From contig DAIEHU010000032.1 of NCBI GenBank assembly GCA_027353395.1, positions 1-11,351 of the forward strand: 11,351 bases of DNA. The letters are read 5' to 3'. A program made the translations under genes and the position numbers. The notes below the pieces were generated by a model. That model searched no databases. It saw only the letters and a list, made by a program, of their open reading frames with translations, and was not told the origin of the DNA. Of the stretch, positions 1 to 7,945 are shown piece after piece. This DNA is from Desulfobacteraceae bacterium. GTDB lineage: Bacteria; Desulfobacterota; Desulfobacteria; Desulfobacterales; Desulfosalsimonadaceae. The stretch's first letter is position 1, and each line of letters starts with the position of its first letter.

Positions 1-25
1 TACCGAGATAAAGATCCGCAAATGA
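1..25 (+). CDS. Possible 3' tail of an upstream gene (partial)
   Basis: One frame is open from the window edge and ends at a TGA at 23-25, giving the tail TEIKIRK. That stop overlaps the ATG of the following lipoprotein gene as ATGA, the usual arrangement of translationally coupled genes. The fragment is far too short to identify. The call rests only on the stop/start overlap, and an open frame of eight codons can occur by chance. Confidence 0.25.
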
Positions 26-885
26 AAAAACACATATTTATATTACCCTTCCTGTGGCTGGCCGCCGCCTGCGCGTCCATGCCGTCCATGCCAATGATGC
101 CATTAGGGCAGAATCAGGCTATCGCCAAAGATCAGGTCCATGCGGAAAACCGCGTGATGAAAAAAAACCTGGAGCTTGCCTTGCGCGAAAACGAGGTGCT
201 GAAAACCGAAAACGCCCAGTACAAATCTCACGTCAAAGAACTCGATGACACAATTTCCACATTAAACGCCGACATTAAATCCCTAAACGCCAAATACGAT
301 GAAGACACCACCCGCATGGGCGAAGAAATTGTGCGGTTAAATGAAAGCTATGACATTCTGGTGACTAATTTTACCCAGGCGGAACAGGAAAGCAGCCGTA
401 AAATCAGTGAATTGACGCAACAAACCACCGGGCTGGAAAAACAACTGGCGGATGAAACCGCAAGGCTTAACGGCATCATCAAAGATCAGAAAGCATCTTT
501 CGACGCGCAAATAGAAACCGCCGGCGAGGCGCTGGCCGCCGCCAAAACCGAATGCGCGTCGCGCGAGAAGGATCTTCAGAATCAACTCTCCGAATTAAAT
601 CAAAAATTTACGGAAAAAGACACCGCCTTTAAGGCCCTGGAATCCAGCCGCCAGGAGGACTTAAAAAAGGCTGTTGCTTTGAAAAAAACCATAGACGAGC
701 AGACTGAAAAAATAAAGCAAATGGAAAAGGCGCATCAGGAACAGTTGACAACCCTTCAGGACTTGAAAAAAACCATTCTGGAAAAACAATCCATTATCGA
801 CCAGTTGAGCCGGAAACCCGATCCGGTTCCGGCGTCGGCGGCGCCATCCCCAACAGACCCGAAACCTGTCAAACAACCCAATTGA
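22..885 (+). CDS. Coiled-coil lipoprotein of unknown function
   Basis: This 287-residue protein begins with a short charged start and hydrophobic stretch (MKKHIFILPFLWLAAAC). It fits a lipoprotein signal with Cys17 as the lipidated residue. Ala at -3 makes the lipobox slightly atypical, and Ala after the Cys would favour outer-membrane sorting. A Met/Pro-rich linker (about 19-29) follows. From about residue 35 to 262 the chain is almost uninterrupted heptad-like sequence rich in Lys, Glu, Gln and Leu, with no Trp and a single non-lipobox Cys, as expected of a long periplasmic coiled coil. The tail from about 264 is Pro-rich and unstructured. The frame is open to the window edge, but the signal peptide supports the ATG at 22. 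The next gene starts 7 bp after the stop, so the two are probably co-transcribed. I do not recognise a named family; a periplasmic spacer or scaffold role is inference. Confidence 0.85.
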   Translation: MKKHIFILPFLWLAAACASMPSMPMMPLGQNQAIAKDQVHAENRVMKKNLELALRENEVLKTENAQYKSHVKELDDTISTLNADIKSLNAKYDEDTTRMGEEIVRLNESYDILVTNFTQAEQESSRKISELTQQTTGLEKQLADETARLNGIIKDQKASFDAQIETAGEALAAAKTECASREKDLQNQLSELNQKFTEKDTAFKALESSRQEDLKKAVALKKTIDEQTEKIKQMEKAHQEQLTTLQDLKKTILEKQSIIDQLSRKPDPVPASAAPSPTDPKPVKQPN

Positions 886-892
886 AACGGCC

Positions 893-3031
893 TTGAAACA
901 CTTTTTCCATAAATACACAAAATGGATATTCCTGCCGGTCTGGTCATGGCTTTTGATCATGACGCCGGCATATGCGGGAGCCGCGGACACTGAAATTCAT
1001 CTCCTCTTGACCGCCAATCTCAACGTGCGGTTTGACGCATCTTCACTGAACCAGGATACGGAAGATCCCATGCTGATCATGGCGCAATCCCTGATCCGCG
1101 AACAGAAAAGCAATCCGGCGGATATGCTTCTGGATCTCGGCAACGCCTTTTATCCAGGCATTCTGTCCCGATTTTCCTACGGCTCGGTCACAATGGATTT
1201 CCTGAATCATTTGAACTGCGCCGCAACCCTGGTGTCTTCCCAGGACTTGAATATCGGGGTCAGCAATCTGGAATTTGTGGCCAAAAACAAACATACCCGG
1301 CTGCTCTCCGCCAATATCGAAAAAAACGGCAAACCTGTATTCGTCCCCTGGTTCATCCAGACGATCAAAGGGAAAACATTCGCATTTATCGGACTGACGT
1401 CAGACAAGGGATTTCTGGACATCGCGGAAAAAAAGATACTGGATGTCACCGTGAGCGATTTTGACAAGGCCTTGGCGGACAGCCTCACCGGGCTAAAACG
1501 TCAGCATGTGGATTATCTGGTGGCGCTCTCCGGCCGGTCATACGCGGAAAATCTTGCTCTGATGGAAAAATACGCGGATATTTCCCTGTGCATCAGCGGC
1601 GGAGACGCAACCGGCGAGCTGTATACGGCAAAAGCCGAACGGGTGGATATTGGCTCGGGGCGGTCCATCATCACGCTGACAAACCCGGCTGGATACTATA
1701 CGCTGGCTCTTGACGCCGGAGAAAAACTGGCCGTTCATTCCCTGTTGTTCAGGGAACCGGCATACTTCCCAACACACGACAGCCGCTATGCCGAATTCGC
1801 CAACCGACTGTCCATCTGGAAGGAACGATTTGCGAGGGACGGGAGAGCGGACATCATTCAAAATACCGTTGATGTTGCGGTTGATGACCTTCGGGTGGCG
1901 GAACTCCTGCGGGACCGATTTGGCTCGGAAGCGGCTGTCCTGGAAAAAAACACCATTACGCCGGGAAAAATCACCGGTGATATCACCTATTCCGATATTC
2001 TGAAAATGGTGAATAACGAATTCCCCATTTTCACCTACAAACTGTCGGGAAGCGAACTCAAAAAGATCGCTCATGATCAGGCCGATCTGGTGATCGCCGG
2101 AACCGATGGCAAAACCATACAGGGCTACCCCATCGAGGACAAACGGCTTTATAAGGTATGTTCACCGCAATCGGTATATGACCGGATCACCAAAAACCTG
2201 GGCCATGAAATCAAATACGCCAATTCATGGCAATCCATTCCCGATGTCATACGGGAGGATTTAAAAAATGATCAGGCGATTAGCCGCAGTGATTATGGAT
2301 ATCTGGATAACCGGTACAGGATATTGACCGATATTACGCTTTCCAATTTTTATGACCACGCCAGTGTTTCAAGGGATGACAGCATGGACACGCCGCCGGG
2401 AAAGCCGGGTCAAACCTATCAGAAATGGGGGATTGAGGATAAGATCGACTTCACCGTGTATAACCAGATGCATAAATTCATCCTGACCCCTTATGTTTTC
2501 TATATCCGCCAGGATGACAATTATTTTCAGAACCTGCTCCGGGGCACGTTCTTTTATACGTATAACCTATCGCCCAATCTCAAGCCCTATCATAAATCAC
2601 AGGTGGACACGGTGGTCAAAATGGCGAATGATCTCCGGCCCCTGCTGTTCCGGGAAACCTTCGGCGTCATGACGGAAACGGAATATGTCACGGGAAAGAT
2701 GGGCCTTGGTTTTGAAAAACAGACCCAGGACCCCGAGGAAGCGCTGCTCACGGGTCTTGAAACCATCGTAAATGTCAAATATGAATTCTTGAAAAACCTG
2801 AAATATACGATGGATATCGATACATTTGTCGCCGTCAAGCAGATACAACTCGCCCATCAGCAGATCCGCGCGGAACTGACCAACGCCCTTTCCTATAAAA
2901 TGAATGATTTTATGGCTGTTTCCGCCAAGCACAAATGGTTCTATTTTTATTCACTGGAATCGGAAAAGCGTTACCGGGATTCTCAAGTCCTCCTGACCCT
3001 TGACCTGTTGACGGATTTCAAGTTTTTTTAA
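893..3031 (+). CDS. Secreted 5'-nucleotidase/UshA-like protein, metal site degenerate, with barrel-like C-terminal extension
   Basis: The 712-residue product uses a TTG start at 893, chosen because it supplies a full signal peptide (hydrophobic 11-23, cleavage after AYA near residue 28); the next in-frame ATG at 959 would destroy it. Residues 33-270 follow the calcineurin-like phosphoesterase layout of UshA-type nucleotidases, and residues 323-450 resemble the 5'-nucleotidase C-terminal domain (GDITYSDIL at 362-370, LSGSELKKIA at 384-393). Every metal-ligand motif appears altered: the family TNDxH reads TANLN (40-44), GD reads GN (83-84), GNHE reads SSQD (115-118) and GGHxH reads GGDAT (236-240). 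The substrate-binding N-GG-R motif is also absent. From about 475 to 712 there are alternating amphipathic strands rich in Tyr and Phe, ending in Phe-Phe, as in outer-membrane barrels. I expect a non-catalytic, exported, envelope-associated protein. UshA itself is about 550 residues, so the tail is extra. Family placement is fairly sure; function is unknown. Confidence 0.8.
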   Translation: MKHFFHKYTKWIFLPVWSWLLIMTPAYAGAADTEIHLLLTANLNVRFDASSLNQDTEDPMLIMAQSLIREQKSNPADMLLDLGNAFYPGILSRFSYGSVTMDFLNHLNCAATLVSSQDLNIGVSNLEFVAKNKHTRLLSANIEKNGKPVFVPWFIQTIKGKTFAFIGLTSDKGFLDIAEKKILDVTVSDFDKALADSLTGLKRQHVDYLVALSGRSYAENLALMEKYADISLCISGGDATGELYTAKAERVDIGSGRSIITLTNPAGYYTLALDAGEKLAVHSLLFREPAYFPTHDSRYAEFANRLSIWKERFARDGRADIIQNTVDVAVDDLRVAELLRDRFGSEAAVLEKNTITPGKITGDITYSDILKMVNNEFPIFTYKLSGSELKKIAHDQADLVIAGTDGKTIQGYPIEDKRLYKVCSPQSVYDRITKNLGHEIKYANSWQSIPDVIREDLKNDQAISRSDYGYLDNRYRILTDITLSNFYDHASVSRDDSMDTPPGKPGQTYQKWGIEDKIDFTVYNQMHKFILTPYVFYIRQDDNYFQNLLRGTFFYTYNLSPNLKPYHKSQVDTVVKMANDLRPLLFRETFGVMTETEYVTGKMGLGFEKQTQDPEEALLTGLETIVNVKYEFLKNLKYTMDIDTFVAVKQIQLAHQQIRAELTNALSYKMNDFMAVSAKHKWFYFYSLESEKRYRDSQVLLTLDLLTDFKFF

Positions 3032-4596
3032 TTCCGGTTCAGCCGTTTTTTGACCTGCACGGCGATTTCCCGTGCTTCTTCACAATGGAGCAGGTGCGCC
3101 AAGGCAAAGAAGATGACCGCGCCGGCGCCGATGGTTGACAGCAAAACCCCTGCCTTTACCAGTTTATGGCCCGGCATGGACCAATCGGCGAGCCCGATTC
3201 CCAAATATACGGCAACCCCCATCGGCAAAGCGGCCAGCAGCGTCTTCACGCCGGTGGTGACGACACCTTTTACGCCAAAAGGTCCGATCTTCCGGCGAAG
3301 ATACCACAGCAGCAGCAGCATGTTGCAGAGCGCGGAAAGACTGGACGCAAAAGCAAGGCCCGCGTGCTTGAACGGTCCCATCAGAATCAGGCTGAACAAA
3401 GCGTTCAGCAGAAACGCAACAAAGGCAATGCCCACCGGCGTTCTGGTGTCCTTTAAGGAATAGAACGCCGGCGCCAGGATGCGGACCATCGCCACCATGG
3501 AAAGCCCGAAGGAATAAGCAAACAGCGCCTGAGCCGAATTGACCGCCTTGCCGTAATCAAATGCACCGCCCATGAACAGCAGGCTGAAAATCGGGATCGA
3601 ACAGACCATGAGGCCAATCGTTGCGGGAATGGTGATAAACAGAACCAGCTTCAGCCCGAATACCAGGGATTCCTTTAGCTGATCCATTTCTCCGGCGCTC
3701 GCCTGACGGCTCATGGAAGGCAAAACCGCCTGGGCCACGGAAACCGTAAAAATACCCTGGGGAAATTCAAAAAGGCGCTGGGCGTAATAGAGATAGGAAA
3801 TGCTGCCCTGAGGCAGAAGGGACGCCAGGATGTTGCCGACGGTAATATTCAAGTAATACACGCCGACACCGAACACCGAAGGCCCCATGAGCAATGCGAT
3901 GCGGCGCACCGCCGGATGCTTCGGATCAAACCGGAACCGGATGGGGAACCCCTTCTTATAAAGCATCGGCAATTGCAGCAGCAACTGTAAGGTTCCGCCG
4001 ATAAGCACGCCAACGGCCAGCGCCACGATGGGCACTGAAAAACGCGCATGAAAAAAAATGGCGCAACCGATCATGGAAAGACTGAGAAATACCGTCGAAA
4101 TGGCCGGAGTGAAAAAATGGCGGATGGTATTTAAAATCCCCATGCACAGGGCGACCAGGCTGATAAAAAAAATATAGGGAAACATCAGCCGGTTTAAAAA
4201 AACGGTCAGCTCGTATTTTGCGGGCTCGGCCCGGAAACCGGGGAACATGACGGTGATGATGAGCGGTGAAAAGACAATCCCGGTGATGGTCACAACGGCC
4301 ATGACCATGGTCAGCAATGTAAAGCAGGCGTTGGCCAGATCGCGGGCTTCTTTTTCCCCCCGCCGGGTGTACCATTCGGCGAATATCGGCACAAAAGCCG
4401 AAGTCAGCGCACCTTCCGCAAAAAAACGGCGCAACATGTTGGGAATCTGGAAAGCGGCAAAGAACGCATCAGTGGCAAAACCAGCGCCAAACAGGCGGGA
4501 TACCACCATGTCCCTCACCATTCCCATGATCCGGGACACAATGGTGGTGAAACCCAGAACGCCTGCGGCCCGGGCGATATTTTTCTTCTCGGACAT
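3028..4596 (-). CDS. murJ: Lipid II flippase MurJ (MviN family)
   Basis: MurJ moves undecaprenyl-linked lipid II from the cytoplasmic to the periplasmic face of the inner membrane for peptidoglycan synthesis. The 522-residue protein has the family length and about 14 hydrophobic helices. The start is canonical: Arg22 (VSRIMG), Arg28 (MVRDM), Asp43 (ATDAFF) and the LRRFFAEGA segment at 55-63 match the essential residues Arg18, Arg24, Asp39 and Arg52 of the E. coli protein. The YYAQRLFEFPQG segment carries Arg274, matching E. coli Arg270. The ATG at 4596 has only a weak purine-rich site upstream (AAGAAAG). The gene lies 66 bp downstream of the HMG-CoA reductase gene on the same strand and is last in the leftward unit. 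Its stop overlaps the stop of the convergent nucleotidase-like gene by four bases, leaving no room for a dedicated terminator between them. Confidence 0.97.
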   Translation of the reverse strand: MSEKKNIARAAGVLGFTTIVSRIMGMVRDMVVSRLFGAGFATDAFFAAFQIPNMLRRFFAEGALTSAFVPIFAEWYTRRGEKEARDLANACFTLLTMVMAVVTITGIVFSPLIITVMFPGFRAEPAKYELTVFLNRLMFPYIFFISLVALCMGILNTIRHFFTPAISTVFLSLSMIGCAIFFHARFSVPIVALAVGVLIGGTLQLLLQLPMLYKKGFPIRFRFDPKHPAVRRIALLMGPSVFGVGVYYLNITVGNILASLLPQGSISYLYYAQRLFEFPQGIFTVSVAQAVLPSMSRQASAGEMDQLKESLVFGLKLVLFITIPATIGLMVCSIPIFSLLFMGGAFDYGKAVNSAQALFAYSFGLSMVAMVRILAPAFYSLKDTRTPVGIAFVAFLLNALFSLILMGPFKHAGLAFASSLSALCNMLLLLWYLRRKIGPFGVKGVVTTGVKTLLAALPMGVAVYLGIGLADWSMPGHKLVKAGVLLSTIGAGAVIFFALAHLLHCEEAREIAVQVKKRLNRN

Positions 4597-4662
4597 TATT
4601 GTCTTTCTTGCTGATTCTGGCGCTGATTATCGATTAAATTGAGGCAATGTCAAACAAATGGC

Positions 4663-5832
4663 CTACCGGTTCCGGCCGTATTTGTCATGACTGGAAACCC
4701 AGTCCCCGGCCATCACGGCGCTGGCCAGGGAAATTTCGCCGCAAAGCACTGTAGCGGCGACGATCTCGGTAAATTTGCCGACCTTCCCCGTCCCATAACA
4801 GCCCAGAAGCTCCAGGCATTCCTTTTGGGTGGCCAGACCAGTTCCGCCCCCGTAGGTACCCACAATCAGCGATGGCAGTGTGATGGAAAAATAATAATCG
4901 TCTTCAGGTGTTTTTTCCACATATACAAGGGCCGCGCAGGATTCCGACACATTGGCCACATCCTGTCCCGTAGCAATGAACAGGGCCGTGATGCCATTGG
5001 CCGAATGGGAACCGTTATTGTTGGACCCGGCCAGAAAGCTTCCCAGAGTGCTGACCTGGCGTTGCTGAATCATGATATCCACCGGAACCCCGGCAATCTT
5101 CCGGATCAGCGCCGCAGGAATCGTGACCTCCGCCGAAACCCGCTTGCCACGGGTTCTGAGTATGTTGATCTGGGATGATTTTTTGTCCGTATCCATATTG
5201 CCGGAAAGCACATAACGGCGGATGCCGGGAAAATGGGCCTTGATCCATTCACATGCCACAAACGTGGCCTTGCCCACCATATTCTGGCCGGCCGCATCGC
5301 CTGTGTAAAAATTGAACCGGAGGAACATCAGCTTCCCAACCGGGTATTGCTCAATGGCTTTGAGCTTTCCCGAACGGGTTGTAGTTTCAGCCCGCGCTTT
5401 TATTTCTGCAAAGTGTTCGTTAACCCAAAGCCCGAAATCGCGGGCACTCCGCGCATCTTCAAAATGGAAGACCGGCGCCCGCTGCATGGCGTCATCCAGA
5501 ATGGTGGTCTTAACGCCGCCGCTTTCATGAATCACTTTCATGCCCCGGTTGTAGCTGGCGACCAGGGTGCCTTCAGTGGTGGCAAGGGGAATGAAAAACT
5601 CTCCGTTCGCATGTTCGCCATTGACCAGCAGCGGCCCGGCAATGCCTATAGGAACCTGGGCTATCCCTGAAAAATGTTCGATATTTCCAGGAAGGATGGC
5701 CGGGTCAAAGGAATATTGTCTGACATGGCGGGTTGTGACACCGCTATGTTCTTCCACGAAGTCCATGCGCTTGTCCGCCATTTCCCGGTTATAGTCCGAA
5801 GCCCCGGCCTCGCGAGGGATACTTTTTCTCAT
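4663..5832 (-). CDS. Hydroxymethylglutaryl-CoA reductase, class I type
   Basis: This cytosolic enzyme reduces HMG-CoA to mevalonate with two NADPH. Numbering below is from an alternative upstream ATG at 5850 (395 residues). I prefer the ATG at 5832 (389 residues) because AAGGATAAGG sits just ahead of it, whereas 5850 has no clear ribosome site. All four catalytic residues are visible: Glu93 in ATTEG, Lys223 in TDKK, Asp297 in ATGQD and His388 in VSSHDKYGRNR at the C-terminus. The cofactor segment reads DAAGQNM (185-191), close to the eukaryotic DAMGMN. The TDKK motif and the His close to the C-terminus followed by NR are class I features, unlike class II enzymes of the Pseudomonas mevalonii type. 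There is no membrane anchor. The gene begins 45 bp after the small membrane protein gene and precedes murJ; no other mevalonate-pathway gene is in the window. I assign no symbol because usage differs (mvaA, hmgA). Confidence 0.95.
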   Translation of the reverse strand: MRKSIPREAGASDYNREMADKRMDFVEEHSGVTTRHVRQYSFDPAILPGNIEHFSGIAQVPIGIAGPLLVNGEHANGEFFIPLATTEGTLVASYNRGMKVIHESGGVKTTILDDAMQRAPVFHFEDARSARDFGLWVNEHFAEIKARAETTTRSGKLKAIEQYPVGKLMFLRFNFYTGDAAGQNMVGKATFVACEWIKAHFPGIRRYVLSGNMDTDKKSSQINILRTRGKRVSAEVTIPAALIRKIAGVPVDIMIQQRQVSTLGSFLAGSNNNGSHSANGITALFIATGQDVANVSESCAALVYVEKTPEDDYYFSITLPSLIVGTYGGGTGLATQKECLELLGCYGTGKVGKFTEIVAATVLCGEISLASAVMAGDWVSSHDKYGRNR

Positions 5833-5877
5833 ATGCCTTATCCTTGTCATTCCATGGTTGGATTTTTTACGGGCCCG

Positions 5878-6405
5878 TCAATACTTCTCCATATTCCGCA
5901 ACCCCAGGGGCGGAGCCAGGATTTCGGCCCAGACCACCGCGCTTCTCAATGCTTCCCGAGAAAATTTTTGCGGCATTTCGTGACCCGCCGCAACCGCTTC
6001 ATCCTCTTTTCGGGCCAGAAATAACGGGCGATCGATTACCGGTTCTTCAACAACGGGCGCCTGCCTGAGCGTTTTCTGAGATTTCTCCGGTTTGGGCGCT
6101 TCCGGTTTTATCGTCTCCGGACGGGCCATATCCTCCAAAGGGACGGCATCCGGTGCGGGCGTTGACAGGATGCCTTCCCATCCGGAAGGACGGCTGGCCG
6201 GAACCCCGGAAGATTCTTGCTTAGCCTGGTTCTCCATCTGTTTGCGGGCTTCCTCCAGAATTATTTCCAGCGCGCCCTTCCAGCCGGGTTTTTTATCGGG
6301 CGTTCCGCCATCGGCGGATTTGGGACGGGCCTTTTTCACTTGTATGCCAATATTGGAAATAATGACGATGATAAAAAAAATAAAAAAGATAATACCGAAG
6401 CGCAT
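5878..6405 (-). CDS. Small single-pass membrane protein of unknown function
   Basis: The 175-residue protein starts with one strongly hydrophobic helix (residues 3-22) followed by Lys/Arg, so the remainder is probably cytoplasmic. The body is charged and Pro-rich, hence likely disordered. Two short copies of a Trp-centred motif stand out, GWKGAL (41-46) and GWEGIL (75-80), the first leading into a short Glu/Ala helix. The C-terminal 26 residues (FSREALRSAVVWAEILAPPLG and onward, from about 148) form a predicted helix plus Pro-Pro turn and look like the conserved functional end. An AAAGG ribosome site lies 6 bases before the ATG. The gene follows floA by 34 bp and precedes the HMG-CoA reductase gene. 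I do not recognise a named family. A partner or adaptor of the FloA/NfeD module is possible from position only. Confidence 0.8.
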   Translation of the reverse strand: MRFGIIFFIFFIIVIISNIGIQVKKARPKSADGGTPDKKPGWKGALEIILEEARKQMENQAKQESSGVPASRPSGWEGILSTPAPDAVPLEDMARPETIKPEAPKPEKSQKTLRQAPVVEEPVIDRPLFLARKEDEAVAAGHEMPQKFSREALRSAVVWAEILAPPLGLRNMEKY

Positions 6406-6439
6406 GGCCAGCCTTTCAATAAACCTATAAATTCAAACC

Positions 6440-7432
6440 CTATTTTTCGGTTGTTTCCCCCGGATTCTTCGCGTCTTTCCCGCCGCCGATGGCGTCCCGC
6501 ATCTGGGTGTCGGCCTGGATATTGCGCATCCGGAAATAATCCATGACCCCCAGGTTGCCCTTCCTGAAAGCATCCGCCATGGCCATGGGGATCTCTGCTT
6601 CGGCTTCCACCACCTTGGCCCGCATTTCCTGAACACGGGCCTTCATCTCCTGCTCCATGGCGAACGCCATGGCCCGGCGCTCCTCCGCCTTGGCCTGGGC
6701 GATTTTTTTGTCCGCCTCGGCCCGGTCCGTGGCCAACTGAGCGCCGATGTTTTTCCCCACATCCACATCCGCGATATCAATGGACAGGATTTCGAAGGCG
6801 GTGCCGGCATCCAGCCCTTTTTCCAGAACGCGCTTGGAAATATTATCCGGATTCTCCAGCACATCCTTGTGGCTGTTGGCGGAACCGATGGTGCTGACGA
6901 TGCCTTCGCCGACTCTCGCCAGAATGGTTTCCTCGCCCGCGCCGCCCACCAGCCGGTCAATATTGGCCCGGACCGTGACACGGGCTATGGCCTGCAACTG
7001 AATGCCGTCCTTGGCCATGGCCGCCACCAGCGGAGTTTCAATCACCTTCGGGTTGACGCTCATCTGAACCGCTTGCAGCACGTTCCGGCCCGCCAGATCA
7101 ATGGCTGCGGCCCGGTTGAATTTAAGATCGATATTGGCCTTGTCCGCGGCGATCAGAGCCTGCACCACCCGCATCACATCCCCGCCGGCCAAAAAATGGG
7201 ATTCCAGATCATCGGTGGTGATAATATCAAGACCCGCCTTGGCGGCCATGATTTTCGAATTCACGATCAGCCGGGGCGGAACCTTGCGAAACCGCATAAA
7301 CACGATATTGAACAGCCCGACCCGTGCCCCGGAAACCAGGGCCTGAACCCACAGGGAAATCGCGGAGCCCACAAAAAACAGCAGCAGAATGCCCGCAAGA
7401 ACCAGCACGATAACAATAACAGATGGAAACAT
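6440..7432 (-). CDS. floA: Flotillin-like protein FloA
   Basis: The 330-residue length, N-terminal membrane segment (about 4-30) and sequence match the bacterial FloA (YqfA) family, which marks and organises membrane microdomains. Landmarks include RFRKVPPRLIVNSKIMAAKA (47-66), the SPFH core to about residue 235 (with VTVRANIDRLVGGAGEET near its middle), and a C-terminal Ala/Glu/Lys coiled coil (about 235-285) that drives oligomerisation. The start is secure: GGAGG lies 6 bases upstream of the ATG (AAGGAGGGTTGAG then ATG). The gene follows the short NfeD gene by 24 bp. NfeD and flotillin genes are known to be co-encoded, because the NfeD OB-fold domain works with flotillins at the membrane. 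The protein appears complete, with no missing segment. Confidence 0.97.
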   Translation of the reverse strand: MFPSVIVIVLVLAGILLLFFVGSAISLWVQALVSGARVGLFNIVFMRFRKVPPRLIVNSKIMAAKAGLDIITTDDLESHFLAGGDVMRVVQALIAADKANIDLKFNRAAAIDLAGRNVLQAVQMSVNPKVIETPLVAAMAKDGIQLQAIARVTVRANIDRLVGGAGEETILARVGEGIVSTIGSANSHKDVLENPDNISKRVLEKGLDAGTAFEILSIDIADVDVGKNIGAQLATDRAEADKKIAQAKAEERRAMAFAMEQEMKARVQEMRAKVVEAEAEIPMAMADAFRKGNLGVMDYFRMRNIQADTQMRDAIGGGKDAKNPGETTEK

Positions 7433-7456
7433 GTCTCAACCCTCCTTGATTCAAGA

Positions 7457-7933
7457 TTAAATTTTTCTCACCACCACCCGGTTCCCCTCCACCGTCTGCA
7501 CGATAAACTCAGTTCCTTTATCCAAATATTCCCCGCGGGTGACCACGTCCACCCGTTGGCCGCTGATGATCCCGATTCCCGCCGGACGCAAATCCGTAAA
7601 CGCCATGCCCGTCTGTCCCGAAAGGCTTGCAAGGCCTTCATGCTGGGCTGAATAACCGTCCGCTTTTGAAAGCGATGTCTTCAAGGTGGCCGGAGATATG
7701 GCCAGCAGCTTGATGCCCGTAAACAGCACCAGCGGCACAAGCGCCACATCCGCCGCGATAAATATCATGCCAGCCGTCTGAGAAATGCCGGTAAACACCA
7801 GGTACAGGGAATATCCGAACAGACCCGCGGTGATAATCCCCAGAATCCCGCCGGTGGGGACAATGATTTCCGCGATCAGCACCGCGACAGCGGCCAATTG
7901 CAGAAGAATGGGAACAATAAATGCGCCGGTCAT
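7457..7933 (-). CDS. NfeD-like protein, short form (membrane plus OB-fold)
   Basis: This 158-residue protein lacks the protease domain of long NfeD. It has hydrophobic helices at about 5-24, 28-50 and 55-80, then a soluble C-terminal OB-fold (about 98-158) with the typical run GQTGMAFTDLRPAGIG, then SGQRVDVVTRGEYLDKGT and a final VEGNRVVVRKI. Short NfeD proteins pair with flotillins, and the floA gene follows after 24 bp. The start at 7933 has AAGGA 7 bases upstream. The gene begins 12 bp after the stop of the long NfeD gene. The OB-fold resembles the C-terminal domain of its neighbour (both have LRPxG, VVTxGE and VxGNRxxV), so the two genes probably arose by duplication with loss of the protease part in one copy. 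That origin is inference. Confidence 0.93.
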   Translation of the reverse strand: MTGAFIVPILLQLAAVAVLIAEIIVPTGGILGIITAGLFGYSLYLVFTGISQTAGMIFIAADVALVPLVLFTGIKLLAISPATLKTSLSKADGYSAQHEGLASLSGQTGMAFTDLRPAGIGIISGQRVDVVTRGEYLDKGTEFIVQTVEGNRVVVRKI

Positions 7934-7945
7934 GATTTGTCCTTA

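Noticed and set aside
3035..3051. Stem CGG/CCG plus six Ts resembling a terminator for the rightward genes
   Set aside because: The stem is only three to four base pairs and lies in murJ coding sequence, so it is too weak to call.
3307..3320. CAG triplet repeat
   Set aside because: It encodes consecutive Leu residues in a MurJ membrane helix; ordinary coding sequence.
4639..5178. A 179-codon rightward open frame opposite the HMG-CoA reductase gene
   Set aside because: It is antisense to catalytic motifs of the reductase and has no recognisable domain or ribosome site.
5869..5878. Palindrome ACGGGCCCGT between the small membrane protein and HMG-CoA reductase genes
   Set aside because: Ten bases without a loop, partly overlapping the stop codon, and followed by As rather than Us on the transcribed strand; it is neither a terminator nor a recognisable operator.
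6869..7651. A 260-codon rightward open frame opposite floA and the short NfeD gene
   Set aside because: It crosses two well-supported genes and their ribosome site, and the translation is low-complexity His/Asn/Gly-rich; an antisense shadow.
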